Positions 9,352 to 21,883 of a stretch of 64,000 nt of DNA are shown piece by piece. This stretch comes from BQJD01 sp965652415 (lineage in GTDB: Bacteria; Pseudomonadota; Gammaproteobacteria; Arenicellales; CAJQKF01), in NCBI GenBank assembly GCA_965652415.1, contig CBFGVH010000001.1, forward strand, positions 1-64,000, read 5' to 3'. How positions within the stretch are numbered: position 1 is the first letter of the stretch; each line of letters starts with the position of its first letter. A program made the position numbers and the translations under genes. Below the pieces are notes generated by a model. The model did no database searches and was not told the origin of the DNA. It was given only the letters and a program-made list of their open reading frames with translations.

Positions 9352-9770
9352 GCGACGAGCTGCGCTCGGACCAGGGCATCCCGTCGCTGCGCACCGTGGC
9401 GATGCCGGCCGACGCAAACCCCAACGGCGACATTTTCGGCGGCTGGCTCATGTCCCAGATGGATCTCGCCGGCGGCACGTTCGCGGCGCACGTCGCCCGC
9501 GGACGCGTGGTGACCGTGGCCGTCGACGGCATGACCTTCCACAAACCGGTCAACATCGGCGACCAGGTCAGCTGCTACTGCACCACCGAGCGGATCGGCC
9601 GCACCTCGATCTCGGTGCGGGTCGAGACCTGGATCCGTCCTCGCGGCGAACCGCGTTCCACCGAGTCAAAGGTCACCGAGGCGCTGTTCACCTTCGTCGC
9701 CATCGACGATGCCGGCAGGCCGCGTCCGGTACTTGACGATGCCGGCCCCGAGCGGCGGGAACCACTTTGA
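9348..9770 (+). CDS. Acyl-CoA thioesterase (YciA-like hotdog)
   Basis: 140-residue hotdog-fold thioesterase. The stretch ANPNGDIFGGWLMSQMDLAG is the YciA/acyl-CoA hydrolase hallmark with the active-site Asn and Asp, and VAVDGMTFHKPV follows. It would hydrolyse acyl-CoA to free acid and CoA, relevant beside two acyl-CoA synthetase genes. The ATG overlaps the previous TGA (ATGA). Longer in-frame readings upstream overlap AhpD-like coding sequence and are rejected. The TTG of the next gene overlaps this stop. Confidence 0.88.
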   Translation: MSDELRSDQGIPSLRTVAMPADANPNGDIFGGWLMSQMDLAGGTFAAHVARGRVVTVAVDGMTFHKPVNIGDQVSCYCTTERIGRTSISVRVETWIRPRGEPRSTESKVTEALFTFVAIDDAGRPRPVLDDAGPERREPL

Positions 9771-10333
9771 CCGGAGGCCCCGAGGCCGCCGGGTTCGAGT
9801 CGTTCGCCCGGGCGTTGACCGCGCAGGGCCTGCCGCCCGTCGATCAGTGGCGGCCGCGGGAAGTGCGCGACATGGACCTCGTCATCGACGCATCGGGCGC
9901 CTGGCATTACCAGGGCACGCCGTTTGCCCGCCACGATCTCGTGGTGCTGCTGTCGAAGGTGCTGGTGCGCGAGGGGGACGAGTATTTCCTCGTGTCCCCG
10001 GCCGAGAAGCTGCGCATCACTGTGGAGGATGCCCCGTTCGTGGTCACCGACTTCGAGGTCGCCGGCACCGGCGACGAGCAGAGGATCATCTTCGACACCA
10101 ACGTCGACTTCAAGGTGCCGCTCGACGCCGCCCACCCGCTCACCATGAGGACGCGGGCAGGGGAGGAGACGCCGTACCTGCTCGTGCGCGATAATCTCGA
10201 GGCCCGCCTGCCGCGCAGCGTCTTCTACCGGCTCGTGGATCTCGGCGAGGAACGCACGGTCGACGGGAGCCGGCAATTCGGCGTATCGAGCGGCGGCGCA
10301 TTCCTTGCGCTCGCGCCGGTGACCTGGTCCTGA
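9767..10333 (+). CDS. DUF1285 domain protein
   Basis: 188-residue cytoplasmic protein matching the DUF1285 family, which has no defined biochemical role. Recognisable parts are WHYQGTPFARHDLVVLLSKVL and YFLVSPAEKLRI, followed by a beta-rich C-terminal half. It starts with TTG overlapping the thioesterase stop (TTTGA), a sign of translational coupling. No catalytic motif is visible. It is widely conserved in proteobacteria, often near genes of fatty-acid or CoA metabolism. Confidence 0.8.
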   Translation: MTGGPEAAGFESFARALTAQGLPPVDQWRPREVRDMDLVIDASGAWHYQGTPFARHDLVVLLSKVLVREGDEYFLVSPAEKLRITVEDAPFVVTDFEVAGTGDEQRIIFDTNVDFKVPLDAAHPLTMRTRAGEETPYLLVRDNLEARLPRSVFYRLVDLGEERTVDGSRQFGVSSGGAFLALAPVTWS

Positions 10334-10365
10334 TCGCGGCTCAACGTCCGGTATCGTATCGAATC

Positions 10366-10854
10366 ATGAGAAAAGGCAAGATCGTCGACGACATCCCCGG
10401 CATCCGGGGCATCCTCAAGCGCTCCCGGCAGATCGCCATCGTCGGGCTGTCGGCCAACTGGTACCGACCGAGCTATTTCGCGGCGAAATACCTCAAGGAC
10501 CACGGCTACGCCATCACGCCGGTCAATCCGAACTACGAGACGGTGCTGGACGAGAAATGCTATCCGGACCTTCTCTCGATCCCCCACCGGGTGGACGTCG
10601 TCGACCTGTTCCAGCGCTCCGAGGCGGTGCCGCCCTTCGTCGAGCAGGCCATCGAGATCGGCGCGAAGGTGGTGTGGATGCAGCTCGGCGTGGTCAACGA
10701 GGAGGCGGCGCAGCGCGCCACCGAGGCGGGACTCGACGTGGTGATGAACCGGTGCATGAAGATCGAGTTCGCACGCCTGTTCGGCGGCCTCAACCTGATC
10801 GGGGTCACCACCGGTGTGATCTCCTCGCGCCGTCCGACCTATATACCCTACTGA
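10366..10854 (+). CDS. CoA-binding (YccU-like) protein
   Basis: 162-residue single-domain Rossmann protein of the CoA-binding family. The segment IAIVGLSANWYRPSYFAAKYL is the nucleotide/CoA loop and VWMQLGVVNEEAA together with VVMNRCMKIEF are the conserved C-terminal parts. Relatives are the isolated N-terminal domain of succinyl-CoA synthetase alpha; function is probably regulatory or protein-acylation related. It precedes metY by 12 bases, and this CoA-binding/MetY pairing is common in proteobacteria. Confidence 0.86.
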   Translation: MRKGKIVDDIPGIRGILKRSRQIAIVGLSANWYRPSYFAAKYLKDHGYAITPVNPNYETVLDEKCYPDLLSIPHRVDVVDLFQRSEAVPPFVEQAIEIGAKVVWMQLGVVNEEAAQRATEAGLDVVMNRCMKIEFARLFGGLNLIGVTTGVISSRRPTYIPY

Positions 10855-10866
10855 CCGGGACCGACC

Positions 10867-12153
10867 ATGGCTGACAGGAAATTCGGCATCGAGACCCTTT
10901 GCCTGCACGCCGGCCAGCTGCCGGACGCAACGACGGGCAGCCGGGCGGTGCCCATCTACCAGACCGCGGCCTACGTGTTCGACAACGCCGACCACGCCGC
11001 CAGCCTGTTCAACCTGCAGACCTTCGGCAACGTCTACAGCCGGCTGATGAACCCGACCAACGCCGTCCTCGAGGAGCGCATCGCCACCCTGGAGAGCGGC
11101 CGCGGGGCGCTGGCCGTCGGCTCGGGGATGGCGGCGCAGATGGTGGCGCTGCTGACGCTGCTCCAGCAGGGCGACGAGCTCGTCTCGGCGAGCACCCTGT
11201 ACGGCGGCACGTACTCCCAGTTCGACGTGACCTTCCGGCGCATGGGCATCGACACGCACTTCGTCGACCCGGCCGACCCGGAAAACTTCCGCCGCGCCAT
11301 CACGCCGAGGACGAAGGCGCTGTACGCGGAGACCATCGGCAACCCGCTCAACAACGTGCTCGACATACGGGCGGTGGCGGACATCGCCCACGATGCCGGG
11401 GTACCGCTCGTCATCGACAACACCTTTGCCACCCCGTACCTGTGCCGGCCGGTCGAACACGGTGCCGACATCGTCGTGCACTCGGCCACCAAGTTCATCG
11501 GCGGCCACGGCACCTCCATCGGCGGCCTCGTGGTCGATTCGGGCAAGTTCCCCTGGGACAACGGCAACTTCCCGATGATGACCGAGCCCTCGCGCGGCTA
11601 CCACGGGGTGAGATTCAACGAGACATTCGGCGATTTCGGGTTCATCATGAAGGCCCGCATGGAGACCCTGCGCACGCTGGGACCGAGCCTGTCCCCGTTC
11701 AACGCCTTCTTGTTCCTGCAAGGCCTGGAGACGCTGCCGGTGCGCATGGAGCGGCACTGCGAAAATGCGCTCAAGGTCGCCGAGTTCCTCGAAGGCCACA
11801 AGCACGTGACCTGGGTGAAGTACCCGGGCCTTGCCGGCAGCGAGTACCGCGAACTGGCGGACCGATACCTGCCCAAGGGCGCCGGCGGCATCATGACCTT
11901 CGGCATACGCGGCGGCATCGAGGCGGGGATTCGCTTCATCGACTCCGTCCAGTTCCTGAGCCACCTTGCCAACGTCGGCGATGCCAAGACCCTGGTCATC
12001 CATCCCGCCTCGACCACCCACCGCCAGCTCAACGAGGAAGAGCAGGCGAGCGCTGGCGTGTCGGGCGACATGATCCGCCTGTCGGTGGGCCTCGAGACCA
12101 CCGACGACATTCTCTGGGATCTCGACCAGGCCCTGCGCAAGGCCTGCGCCTGA
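10867..12153 (+). CDS. metY: O-acetylhomoserine sulfhydrylase (MetY)
   Basis: 428-residue PLP enzyme of the Cys/Met metabolism family that makes homocysteine from O-acetylhomoserine and sulfide. SATKFIGGHGTSIGG carries the Schiff-base lysine K209, and the protein contains the roughly 50-residue insertion (SGKFPWDNGNFPMM) that separates MetY from MetB and MetZ. HPASTTHRQL is also typical. It ends a run of same-strand genes that begins at 8782, and a strong terminator follows 46 bases after the stop. Confidence 0.92.
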   Translation: MADRKFGIETLCLHAGQLPDATTGSRAVPIYQTAAYVFDNADHAASLFNLQTFGNVYSRLMNPTNAVLEERIATLESGRGALAVGSGMAAQMVALLTLLQQGDELVSASTLYGGTYSQFDVTFRRMGIDTHFVDPADPENFRRAITPRTKALYAETIGNPLNNVLDIRAVADIAHDAGVPLVIDNTFATPYLCRPVEHGADIVVHSATKFIGGHGTSIGGLVVDSGKFPWDNGNFPMMTEPSRGYHGVRFNETFGDFGFIMKARMETLRTLGPSLSPFNAFLFLQGLETLPVRMERHCENALKVAEFLEGHKHVTWVKYPGLAGSEYRELADRYLPKGAGGIMTFGIRGGIEAGIRFIDSVQFLSHLANVGDAKTLVIHPASTTHRQLNEEEQASAGVSGDMIRLSVGLETTDDILWDLDQALRKACA

Positions 12154-12199
12154 GCGGCCCCGGTTGTCCCGATGACCCGGTTGCCCCGATTCGGGCATG

Positions 12200-12228
12200 A
12201 AAAAGCCCCGCGCTCGGCGGGGCTTTTT
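12200..12228. terminator. Bidirectional rho-independent terminator
   Basis: AAAAAGCCCCGC and GCGGGGCTTTTT form a 12-bp stem with a five-base loop. A-run and T-run on both sides let it work for metY on the plus strand and for the BI-1 gene on the minus strand, which converge here. Confidence 0.92.
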
Positions 12229-12251
12229 CGGACCGCTGTCGCGGTGGGCGT

Positions 12252-12929
12252 TTACTCGTCGCCGCCGAAGATTCCGAGGATCTGCAGCAGGCTCAGGAAC
12301 AGGTTGTAGATCGAGATGTACAGTGTGACGGTGGCCATGATGTAGTTGGTCTCGCCGCCGTGGACGATCTCGCTGGTCTGCCACAGGATCATGCCGGACA
12401 TCAGCAGGATGAACATCGCCGACACCGCCAGCGACAGCGCCGGGATGGAGAACACCGCGGCGCCGATCCCGGCCAGGAAGGCGACCAGGATGCCGGCCAT
12501 GAGGATCCCGCCCATGAAGCTGAAGTCCTTGCGCGAGGTCAGCGCGTAGCCGGACAGGCCGAGGAAGATGACGCCGGTGCCGCCCATGGCCGTCATCACC
12601 AGCTGGCTGCCGTTGGGCAGGGCGGTGACGTAGTAGCTGATGATCGGCCCGAGCGTCAGACCCATGAAGCCGGTCAGCGCGAACACGAACAAGAGGCCGA
12701 GCGCGGAGTTGCGGAAGCGCGCGGTCAGGAACAACAGGCCGAAATAGCCGACCAGCGTGAGGATCAGGCCCGGGTGGGGCCAGCCCATGGCCATCGACAG
12801 GCCGGCGGTCAGAGCGCTGAACAGCAGCGTGGCGGACAACAGCAGGTACGTGTTCTTCAGTACCTTGTTGACCTCGATGCCGCGAACCGTGTCGCGGGCA
12901 ATCGCCGGGTTGTATCTGTTCATCTGCAA
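12252..12929 (-). CDS. Bax inhibitor-1/YccA family membrane protein
   Basis: 225-residue inner-membrane protein with about seven hydrophobic helices. GLMGLTLGPIISYY and the C-terminal YISIYNLFLSLLQILGI are hallmarks of the YbhL/YccA branch of the TMBIM family, which includes pH-sensitive calcium leak channels and the FtsH-interacting YccA. The start is supported by AGGAGAGAGAG upstream. It stands alone between a convergent terminator and the divergent tRNA-Ser. Confidence 0.93.
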   Translation of the reverse strand: MQMNRYNPAIARDTVRGIEVNKVLKNTYLLLSATLLFSALTAGLSMAMGWPHPGLILTLVGYFGLLFLTARFRNSALGLLFVFALTGFMGLTLGPIISYYVTALPNGSQLVMTAMGGTGVIFLGLSGYALTSRKDFSFMGGILMAGILVAFLAGIGAAVFSIPALSLAVSAMFILLMSGMILWQTSEIVHGGETNYIMATVTLYISIYNLFLSLLQILGIFGGDE

Positions 12930-12969
12930 GGCTCTCTCTCCTCTCGGGGGTTGACGTATGTTGTCCCAC

Positions 12970-12997
12970 AGAATAGTGATCTGCAGGCGAAAATCAA
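12970..12997 (-). promoter_or_regulatory. Candidate promoter of the BI-1 family gene
   Basis: Read on the minus strand, TTGATT (12997-12992), a 16-base spacer and TATTCT (12975-12970) give a sigma70-like promoter about 41 bases before the ATG. The neighbouring AT-rich stretch also has TATAAT at 13044-13049 on the plus strand, a likely -10 for tRNA-Ser, though no good -35 partner is seen there. Confidence 0.5.
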
Positions 12998-13139
12998 GTG
13001 TCGATTCAGTAACGACATGCTGGTGAATATGAGGAAAAATTCTTATAATTACAAGTCTTTGTCACGGGGAGCCAATCCCTCCCCGGACGTGCCGGCCGCC
13101 GGGGCGGCCCCGATTCCGACCCCCCGGCCGGCCCCGACC

Positions 13140-13229
13140 GGAGAGGTGGCTGAGCGGTCGAAAGCGGCGGTCTTGAAAACCGTTGAAGGTTTACGCCTTC
13201 CCAGGGTTCGAATCCCTGCCTCTCCGCCA
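13140..13229 (+). tRNA. tRNA-Ser (anticodon TGA)
   Basis: A 90-base class II tRNA. GGAGAGG pairs with CCTCTCC, the anticodon loop CTTGAAA gives TGA, a long variable arm (GTTGAAGGTTTACGCC region) is present, and GGTTCGAATCC forms the T arm. The 3' CCA is encoded. Confidence 0.97.
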
Positions 13230-13322
13230 ACGAAGCCGCACGCGGCGTCGAGCGAGCCGCGGCGATTGCGCCTTCCCGGCTCCGCGCCGGACCCCGACGA
13301 GACTGCCGACCAGCAACAACGC

Positions 13323-14180
13323 ATGACCCCATCGCCACTGATTTCTGCCGACGATCTTGCCGCTCGACTGCGCAACCCTTCGACCAGGATATTCGACTGC
13401 CGCTTCTCGCTGAAGGATCCCGGTCGCGGCCCGCGGGTCTACGCCGAGGAGCACGTTCCCGGGGCCGTGTACGCCAGCCTCGACCGCGATCTGTCGGACC
13501 TGTCCGTGACGGGCGCCGGGCGCCACCCGCTGCCTGATCGCGAATCGTTCACCCGCTGGATGGAGCAGTGCGGCGTGGGGGACGACACCACTGTCGTCGC
13601 CTACGACGACGCCGGCGGAGTGTTCGCCGCGCGGCTGTGGTGGCTGGCGCGCTGGGCGGGTCTCGAAGACTGCCGCGTGCTCGACGGCGGCCTCGACGCA
13701 TGGCTGCGGCAAGGCTTCGAACTCGACACCGCCATCCCGTCGTATCCCGAAGGCCGCATCACTCGCCGTGATCCGCCGGTCGCCGTCTGCGGCATCGACA
13801 AGGTGCTCGCGGCGTCCGAGGGGCACGAGGATCTCGTGGTGCTGGACGCGCGTGAGGCGGCCCGGTTTCGCGGCGAGGTCGAGCCGCTGGACCCGGTGGC
13901 CGGACACATACCGCGCTCTCGCAACGCGCCGTCTTCGGGCAACCTCGACGCCTTCGGCCGGTTCCTGCCAGCGGAAGCACTGCGCGAACGATTCGCCCCG
14001 TTCATCGCCGATGGCGACGCCTCGCGCATCGTCCATTCCTGCGGATCGGGAGTCACCGCCTGCCACAACCTGCTGGCCATGGAAATCGCCGGACTCGCCG
14101 GTTCACGACTGTATCCCGGCTCGTGGAGCCAGTGGGTCGATGATCCCGGCCGGCCGGTCGCGACCGGCGAGGAGCGCTGA
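13323..14180 (+). CDS. sseA: Rhodanese-type sulfurtransferase (SseA-like)
   Basis: 285-residue protein of two rhodanese domains. The C-terminal active loop is CGSGVTA with the persulfide cysteine C240; this loop is that of 3-mercaptopyruvate sulfurtransferases, whereas thiosulfate enzymes usually have CRKGVTA. The N-terminal domain (DCRFSLKDPGRG, AYDDAGGVFAARLWWL) is structural. The ATG at 13323 follows tRNA-Ser by 94 bases. The malic enzyme GTG starts at the very next base after the stop, so both are likely translated from one mRNA. Confidence 0.9.
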   Translation: MTPSPLISADDLAARLRNPSTRIFDCRFSLKDPGRGPRVYAEEHVPGAVYASLDRDLSDLSVTGAGRHPLPDRESFTRWMEQCGVGDDTTVVAYDDAGGVFAARLWWLARWAGLEDCRVLDGGLDAWLRQGFELDTAIPSYPEGRITRRDPPVAVCGIDKVLAASEGHEDLVVLDAREAARFRGEVEPLDPVAGHIPRSRNAPSSGNLDAFGRFLPAEALRERFAPFIADGDASRIVHSCGSGVTACHNLLAMEIAGLAGSRLYPGSWSQWVDDPGRPVATGEER

Positions 14181-15455
<1,275 letters not shown>

Positions 15456-16619
15456 ATGAAGATACACGAATACCAGGGAAAGCAGATTCTGCGGGATTAC
15501 GGCGTCGCGGTTCCTCGCGGCGAGGCCTGTTTCAGCGTCGACGACGCGGTGGGCGCGGCGCAGGACATCGGCGGCGACACCTGGGTGGTCAAGGCCCAGA
15601 TCCACGCCGGCGGCCGCGGCAAGGGAGGCGGCGTCAAGGTCGCGCGCAGCCTCGACGAGGTGCGCAAGTTCGCCGGGGAGATCCTGGGCATGACGCTCGT
15701 CACCCACCAGACCGGCCCCGAGGGCAAGGTGGTCAAGCGGCTGCTGGTGGAGGAGGGCGCCGACATCGCCGACGAGCTGTACGTGGGCCTCGTGGTCGAC
15801 CGCAGCAGCCAACGGGTGGTGTTCATGGCGAGTTCGGAAGGCGGCACCGAGATCGAGGAAGTGGCGGCGAATTCCCCCGAGAAGATTCACAAGGTCGCCG
15901 TCGATCCGAAGAGCGGGTTGAACGAGGACGAGGCGCGCCGCCTGGCCGCCGCCATCGGCGTGCCCGACGCCCTGCAGGGCGAAGCGGCGACGCTGTTTAC
16001 AGGGCTCTACCGGATGTTCTGGGACAAGGACGCGTCGCTGGCCGAGATCAATCCCCTGATCGTCACCGGCGACGACCGCGTGATGGCGCTCGACGCCAAG
16101 ATCAACTTCGACGACAACGCGCTGTTCCGCCACCCCGAGCTCGCCGAGCTGCGCGACCTCGACGAGGAGGACCCCGACGAGATCGAGGCGGCGAAGTACG
16201 GCCTCAACTACATCGCGCTGGACGGCAACATCGGCTGCCTGGTGAACGGCGCGGGCCTGGCCATGGCCACCATGGACATCATCAAGCTGTACGGCGCCGA
16301 GCCGGCCAACTTTCTCGACGTCGGCGGCGGCGCCACCACCGAACAGGTGACCGAGGCGTTCAAGATCATGCTCCGGAACGAGAAGCTCAAGGCGATCCTC
16401 GTCAACATATTCGGCGGCATCATGCGCTGCGACGTGATCGCCGAAGGGCTGGTCAACGCCGCCCGCGAAGTGAACCTGAAAGTGCCGCTGGTGGTGCGCC
16501 TGGAAGGCACCAACGTCGACAAGGGCCGCGAGATCATCGAAAGCTCCGGCATCGAGATCACCACCGCCACCACCATGGCCGACGCCGCCGAGAAGGTGTC
16601 CGCCCTCGCAGGAGCCTGA
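15456..16619 (+). CDS. sucC: Succinate-CoA ligase beta subunit (ADP-forming)
   Basis: 387 residues, almost the length of E. coli SucC (388). It has the ATP-grasp start MKIHEYQGKQIL, WVVKAQIHAGGRGKGGG for nucleotide binding, EINPLIV for metal binding and the CoA-ligase stretch NIFGGIMRCDVIAEG. It catalyses the succinyl-CoA/succinate step of the TCA cycle with SucD. The gene is uncoupled from sdh and odh genes and instead follows a malic enzyme gene; malate thiokinase beta subunits look very similar and remain an alternative. Confidence 0.93.
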   Translation: MKIHEYQGKQILRDYGVAVPRGEACFSVDDAVGAAQDIGGDTWVVKAQIHAGGRGKGGGVKVARSLDEVRKFAGEILGMTLVTHQTGPEGKVVKRLLVEEGADIADELYVGLVVDRSSQRVVFMASSEGGTEIEEVAANSPEKIHKVAVDPKSGLNEDEARRLAAAIGVPDALQGEAATLFTGLYRMFWDKDASLAEINPLIVTGDDRVMALDAKINFDDNALFRHPELAELRDLDEEDPDEIEAAKYGLNYIALDGNIGCLVNGAGLAMATMDIIKLYGAEPANFLDVGGGATTEQVTEAFKIMLRNEKLKAILVNIFGGIMRCDVIAEGLVNAAREVNLKVPLVVRLEGTNVDKGREIIESSGIEITTATTMADAAEKVSALAGA

Positions 16620-16623
16620 GTTC

Positions 16624-17502
<879 letters not shown>

Positions 17503-17504
17503 AG

Positions 17505-17523
17505 GCGCGCCGGCGGAGGCGCG

Positions 17524-17524
<1 letters not shown>
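17505..17524. terminator. GC hairpin between convergent sucD and pntB
   Basis: GCGCGCC and GGCGCGC form a 7-bp stem with a six-base loop exactly in the 21-base gap between the two stop codons. There is no T-run, so termination strength is uncertain. Confidence 0.45.
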
Positions 17525-18915
<1,391 letters not shown>

Positions 18916-18925
18916 GTGCAGTCCT

Positions 18926-20491
18926 TCACTTCCTGAACATCTTCAGCATGCGCTGGGTGACGAGGAACCCGCCGGCGACATTGATCGTGGCAATGAGAAT
19001 GGACACGGCCGCCAGCAGCCAGATGACGAACTGCCCGGAGTCGACCTTGAGCAGGGCGCCGATCACGATAATGCCGCTGATCGCGTTGGTGACGCTCATC
19101 AGCGGGGTGTGCAGCGCCGGCGTCACCGACCAGATGACCTGCCAGCCGACGAAGCAGGCCAGCACGAAGACGATGAAGTGGGGCATGAACGACGGCGGTG
19201 CCACCGCGCCGACCCAGAAGATCACCGCCAGGCCCACGGCCATCACCGCGGCGGTGACCAGGGCGCGGCGTCGGCGGGTGACGCCGGCATCCTCCTGCCT
19301 TGGCGGCTCCTTGCGGGGCGGCTTCGGGCGCGCCGGCGCCGCGCTCAGTTTCGGCGCGGGCGGCGGCCAGGTGATCTCGCCGGCCTTGATCGAGGTGGTG
19401 CCGCGGATCACCTCGTCGTCCATGTTGATCTCGATCCGGCCGTCCTTTTCCGGGGTCAGCTCGGTCAGAAGGTGCCTCAGGTTGGTGGCGTAGAGCTGGC
19501 TGGCCTGGGCGGCGAGGCGGCTGGTCAGGTCGGAATAGCCGATGATGGTGACGCCGCGGTGCTCGATAACCTCGTCCTTGCGGGTGAGTTCGCAGTTGCC
19601 GCCCTGTTCGGCGGCGAGATCGACGATGACGCTGCCCGGCCGCATCGACTCCACCATGTCGACCGTCACCAGTTTCGGCGCCGGCTTGCCGGGGATCAGC
19701 GCAGTGGTGATGATGATGTCGACGTCGCGCGCCTGCTCCCGGAACAGGGCCATCTCCGCCTCGATGAACTCCTTGCTCATCACCTTGGCGTAGCCGCCTT
19801 CGCCGGAGGCGTCTTCCTCGAACTCGAGTTCCAGGAACTCCGCGCCCATGCTCTGGACCTGCTCCTTGACCTCGGGTCGGGTATCGAAGGCCCGCACGAT
19901 GGCGCCGAGGCTGCTGGCGGCACCGATGGCGGCGAGGCCGGCGACGCCGGCGCCTATCACCATCACCTTGGCCGGCGGCACCTTGCCGGCGGCGGTGATC
20001 TGCCCGGTGAAGAAGCGGCCGAAATGGTTGGCCGCCTCGATCACCGCGCGATACCCGGCGATGTTGGCCATGGAGCTCAGGGCGTCGAGTTTCTGCGCCC
20101 GCGAGATGCGCGGCACCGAGTCCATCGACAAAAGGTTGATGCCCCTGGCTGCCAGCGCCTTCATGCGCTCTTCGTTCTGGGCCGGCCAGAAGAAGCAGAT
20201 CAGCGTCTGTCCGGCACGCAGGTGATCGGCCTCGTCCATGCCGGTGGCCGGATCCACGCGCGGCGCGCGAACCTTGAGCACGATGTCGGCGCTCTCCCAC
20301 AGGGTCCGAGCGTCGGCGACGATGTCGGCGCCCGCGTCCCGGTAGGCGTCGTCGGAGAAGCTGGCGCGCTCGCCGGCGCCGCTCTCGACCAACACGTCGA
20401 ATCCCAGCATTGCCAGGTGGGGCACCACGTCAGGCGTGGTGGCAACCCGGCACTCGCCCTCGAATACCTCTTTGGGTATGCCCAGTTTCAT
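18926..20491 (-). CDS. pntA: Proton-translocating NAD(P) transhydrogenase subunit alpha
   Basis: 521-residue alpha subunit of the fused E. coli type: an NAD(H)-binding dI domain (VMVIGAGVAGLAAIGAA, SLGAIVRAFDTRPE, GYSDLTSRLA) followed by a linker rich in Pro and Lys and four C-terminal membrane helices. ATG at 20491 starts MKLGIPKEVFEGECRV, the normal N-terminus; an upstream in-frame start would add 19 unconserved residues. It is first in the pntA-pntB operon. Confidence 0.95.
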   Translation of the reverse strand: MKLGIPKEVFEGECRVATTPDVVPHLAMLGFDVLVESGAGERASFSDDAYRDAGADIVADARTLWESADIVLKVRAPRVDPATGMDEADHLRAGQTLICFFWPAQNEERMKALAARGINLLSMDSVPRISRAQKLDALSSMANIAGYRAVIEAANHFGRFFTGQITAAGKVPPAKVMVIGAGVAGLAAIGAASSLGAIVRAFDTRPEVKEQVQSMGAEFLELEFEEDASGEGGYAKVMSKEFIEAEMALFREQARDVDIIITTALIPGKPAPKLVTVDMVESMRPGSVIVDLAAEQGGNCELTRKDEVIEHRGVTIIGYSDLTSRLAAQASQLYATNLRHLLTELTPEKDGRIEINMDDEVIRGTTSIKAGEITWPPPAPKLSAAPARPKPPRKEPPRQEDAGVTRRRRALVTAAVMAVGLAVIFWVGAVAPPSFMPHFIVFVLACFVGWQVIWSVTPALHTPLMSVTNAISGIIVIGALLKVDSGQFVIWLLAAVSILIATINVAGGFLVTQRMLKMFRK

Positions 20492-20547
20492 GGCTTGATT
20501 CCGCAATGAGTTGTTCTGTTGCTGGCTTCCCGGCCAACCGGTACCCA

Positions 20548-20576
20548 ATTGTGCAGTACCACCGGGGTCAACTCAA
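20548..20576 (-). promoter_or_regulatory. Candidate pntAB promoter
   Basis: On the minus strand TTGAGT (20576-20571), a 17-base spacer and CACAAT (20553-20548) resemble a sigma70 promoter about 57 bases before the pntA ATG, within the 279-base divergent gap to prfB. Confidence 0.45.
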
Positions 20577-20770
20577 CAACGGTCGCGGTCGGGACGGACC
20601 GGGCTTCGTGCGGCCGGCAACCGCCACGGCGCCCGACCCGACCCGGTCGACCCTACCCGCAGGTGTGGGAACGGGACGCCAATTCCGGTACCATTGCGCA
20701 CCCTTGCCGGCGCTCGATGCCGGCGCGGATTCGCCCTGCATCCCGCGTTTTTCTCGCAAACGAATCTCCC

Positions 20771-21869
20771 ATGGAAACCGTCAACACTCTCAGCGGCAAG
20801 ATCGAGTCATTCCAGGAGCGGGTCGGTTCGCTCAGGGGGTATCTTTGACTTCGACACCAGGAAGGAACGGCTCGAGGAGATCATGCTGCAGCTCGAGCAG
20901 CCCAACGTGTGGGACGACCCCGCGAAGGCCCAGCAGCTCGGCCAGGAGCGCGCCCGTCTCGAGGAGGTTGTCGAGGGCATCGAGCGGATAGAGCGCGCGG
21001 TCGCCGAGGCCTCGGAACTGCTCGAACTCGCCCGCGAGGAGGAGGACGAGCAGACCGTCTCCGAAGTCGCCCGGGACCTTGCCAGGGTCGAAAAGGAGCT
21101 CGAAGCGCTCGAGTTCCGCCGCATGTTCTCCGGCGAGATGGACGGAGCAAACTGCTTCATGGACATCCAGGCCGGCTCCGGCGGCACCGAGGCCCAGGAC
21201 TGGGCCGCGATGCTGCTGCGCATGTACCTGCGCTTCATCGAGGACATGGGCTTCGACGCCGAGATCGTCGAGCGCTCCGAGGGCGAAGTGGCCGGGATCA
21301 AGAGCGCCACCATCAAGGTCAGCGGCGAGAACGCCTACGGCTACCTGCGCACCGAGACCGGCGTGCACCGGCTGGTGCGCAAGTCGCCGTTCGATTCCGG
21401 CAACCGCCGGCACACCTCGTTCGCCTCGGTCTACGTGTACCCGGAAGTCGACGAAAGCATCGAGGTGGAGATCAACCCGGCCGACCTGCGCGTCGACACC
21501 TACCGGGCCAGCGGCGCGGGCGGCCAGCACGTCAACCGGACGGATTCGGCGGTGCGCATCACCCACAACCCGACCGGCATCGTCGTGCAGTGCCAGAACG
21601 ACCGCTCTCAACACCGCAACCGGGCGTCCGCCATGGAAATGCTCAAGGCGCGGCTGTACGAGCTCGAGCTTCAGAAGCAGCGCCAGGAGCACCAGCAGCT
21701 CGAGGACACCAAGGCCGATATCGGCTGGGGCAGCCAGATCCGATCGTACGTGCTGGACCAGTCCCGCATCAAGGACCTTCGCACCGGCGTGGAGACCGGC
21801 AATACGCAGGCCGTGCTCGACGGCGACCTGCTCAGATTCATCGAAGCCAGCCTCAAGGCCGGCGTGTGA
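20771..21869 (+). CDS. prfB: Peptide chain release factor 2 with programmed +1 frameshift
   Basis: RF2 releases peptides at UGA and UAA. The reading frame from ATG 20771 meets TGA as codon 26 (20846-20848); one base must be skipped to enter the long frame, giving 365 residues, the length of E. coli RF2. Just before the stop are AGGGGG, TAT and the slippery CTT followed by TGA and C, the classic autoregulatory frameshift site. Downstream are the SPF anticodon-like tripeptide and GGQ at residues 250-252. The lysS gene follows immediately, as in E. coli. Any annotation starting after the TGA would lose the first 26 residues. Confidence 0.97.
20832..20849 (+). promoter_or_regulatory. prfB +1 frameshift stimulator
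   Basis: TCAGGGGGTATCTTTGAC holds an internal Shine-Dalgarno-like AGGGGG three bases before CTT-TGA-C. Low RF2 lets the ribosome slip CUU to UUU, bypassing the UGA. The layout is identical to that known from E. coli prfB. Confidence 0.95.
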
Positions 21870-21883
21870 AAGCGCGCGAGAAG

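Noticed and set aside
10225..12969. Long minus-strand open frame opposite metY and the CoA-binding gene
   Set aside because: It runs antisense through clear genes, is rich in Arg/His/Ala/Gly, and has no recognisable domain; it is a by-product of high GC codon use.
13044..13049. TATAAT as a firm promoter of tRNA-Ser
   Set aside because: The -10 is perfect but no -35 partner with suitable spacing is seen, so it is only mentioned as a possibility.
12360..13322. In-frame N-terminal extension of the sulfurtransferase
   Set aside because: It crosses the BI-1 gene and tRNA-Ser, so it cannot be coding.
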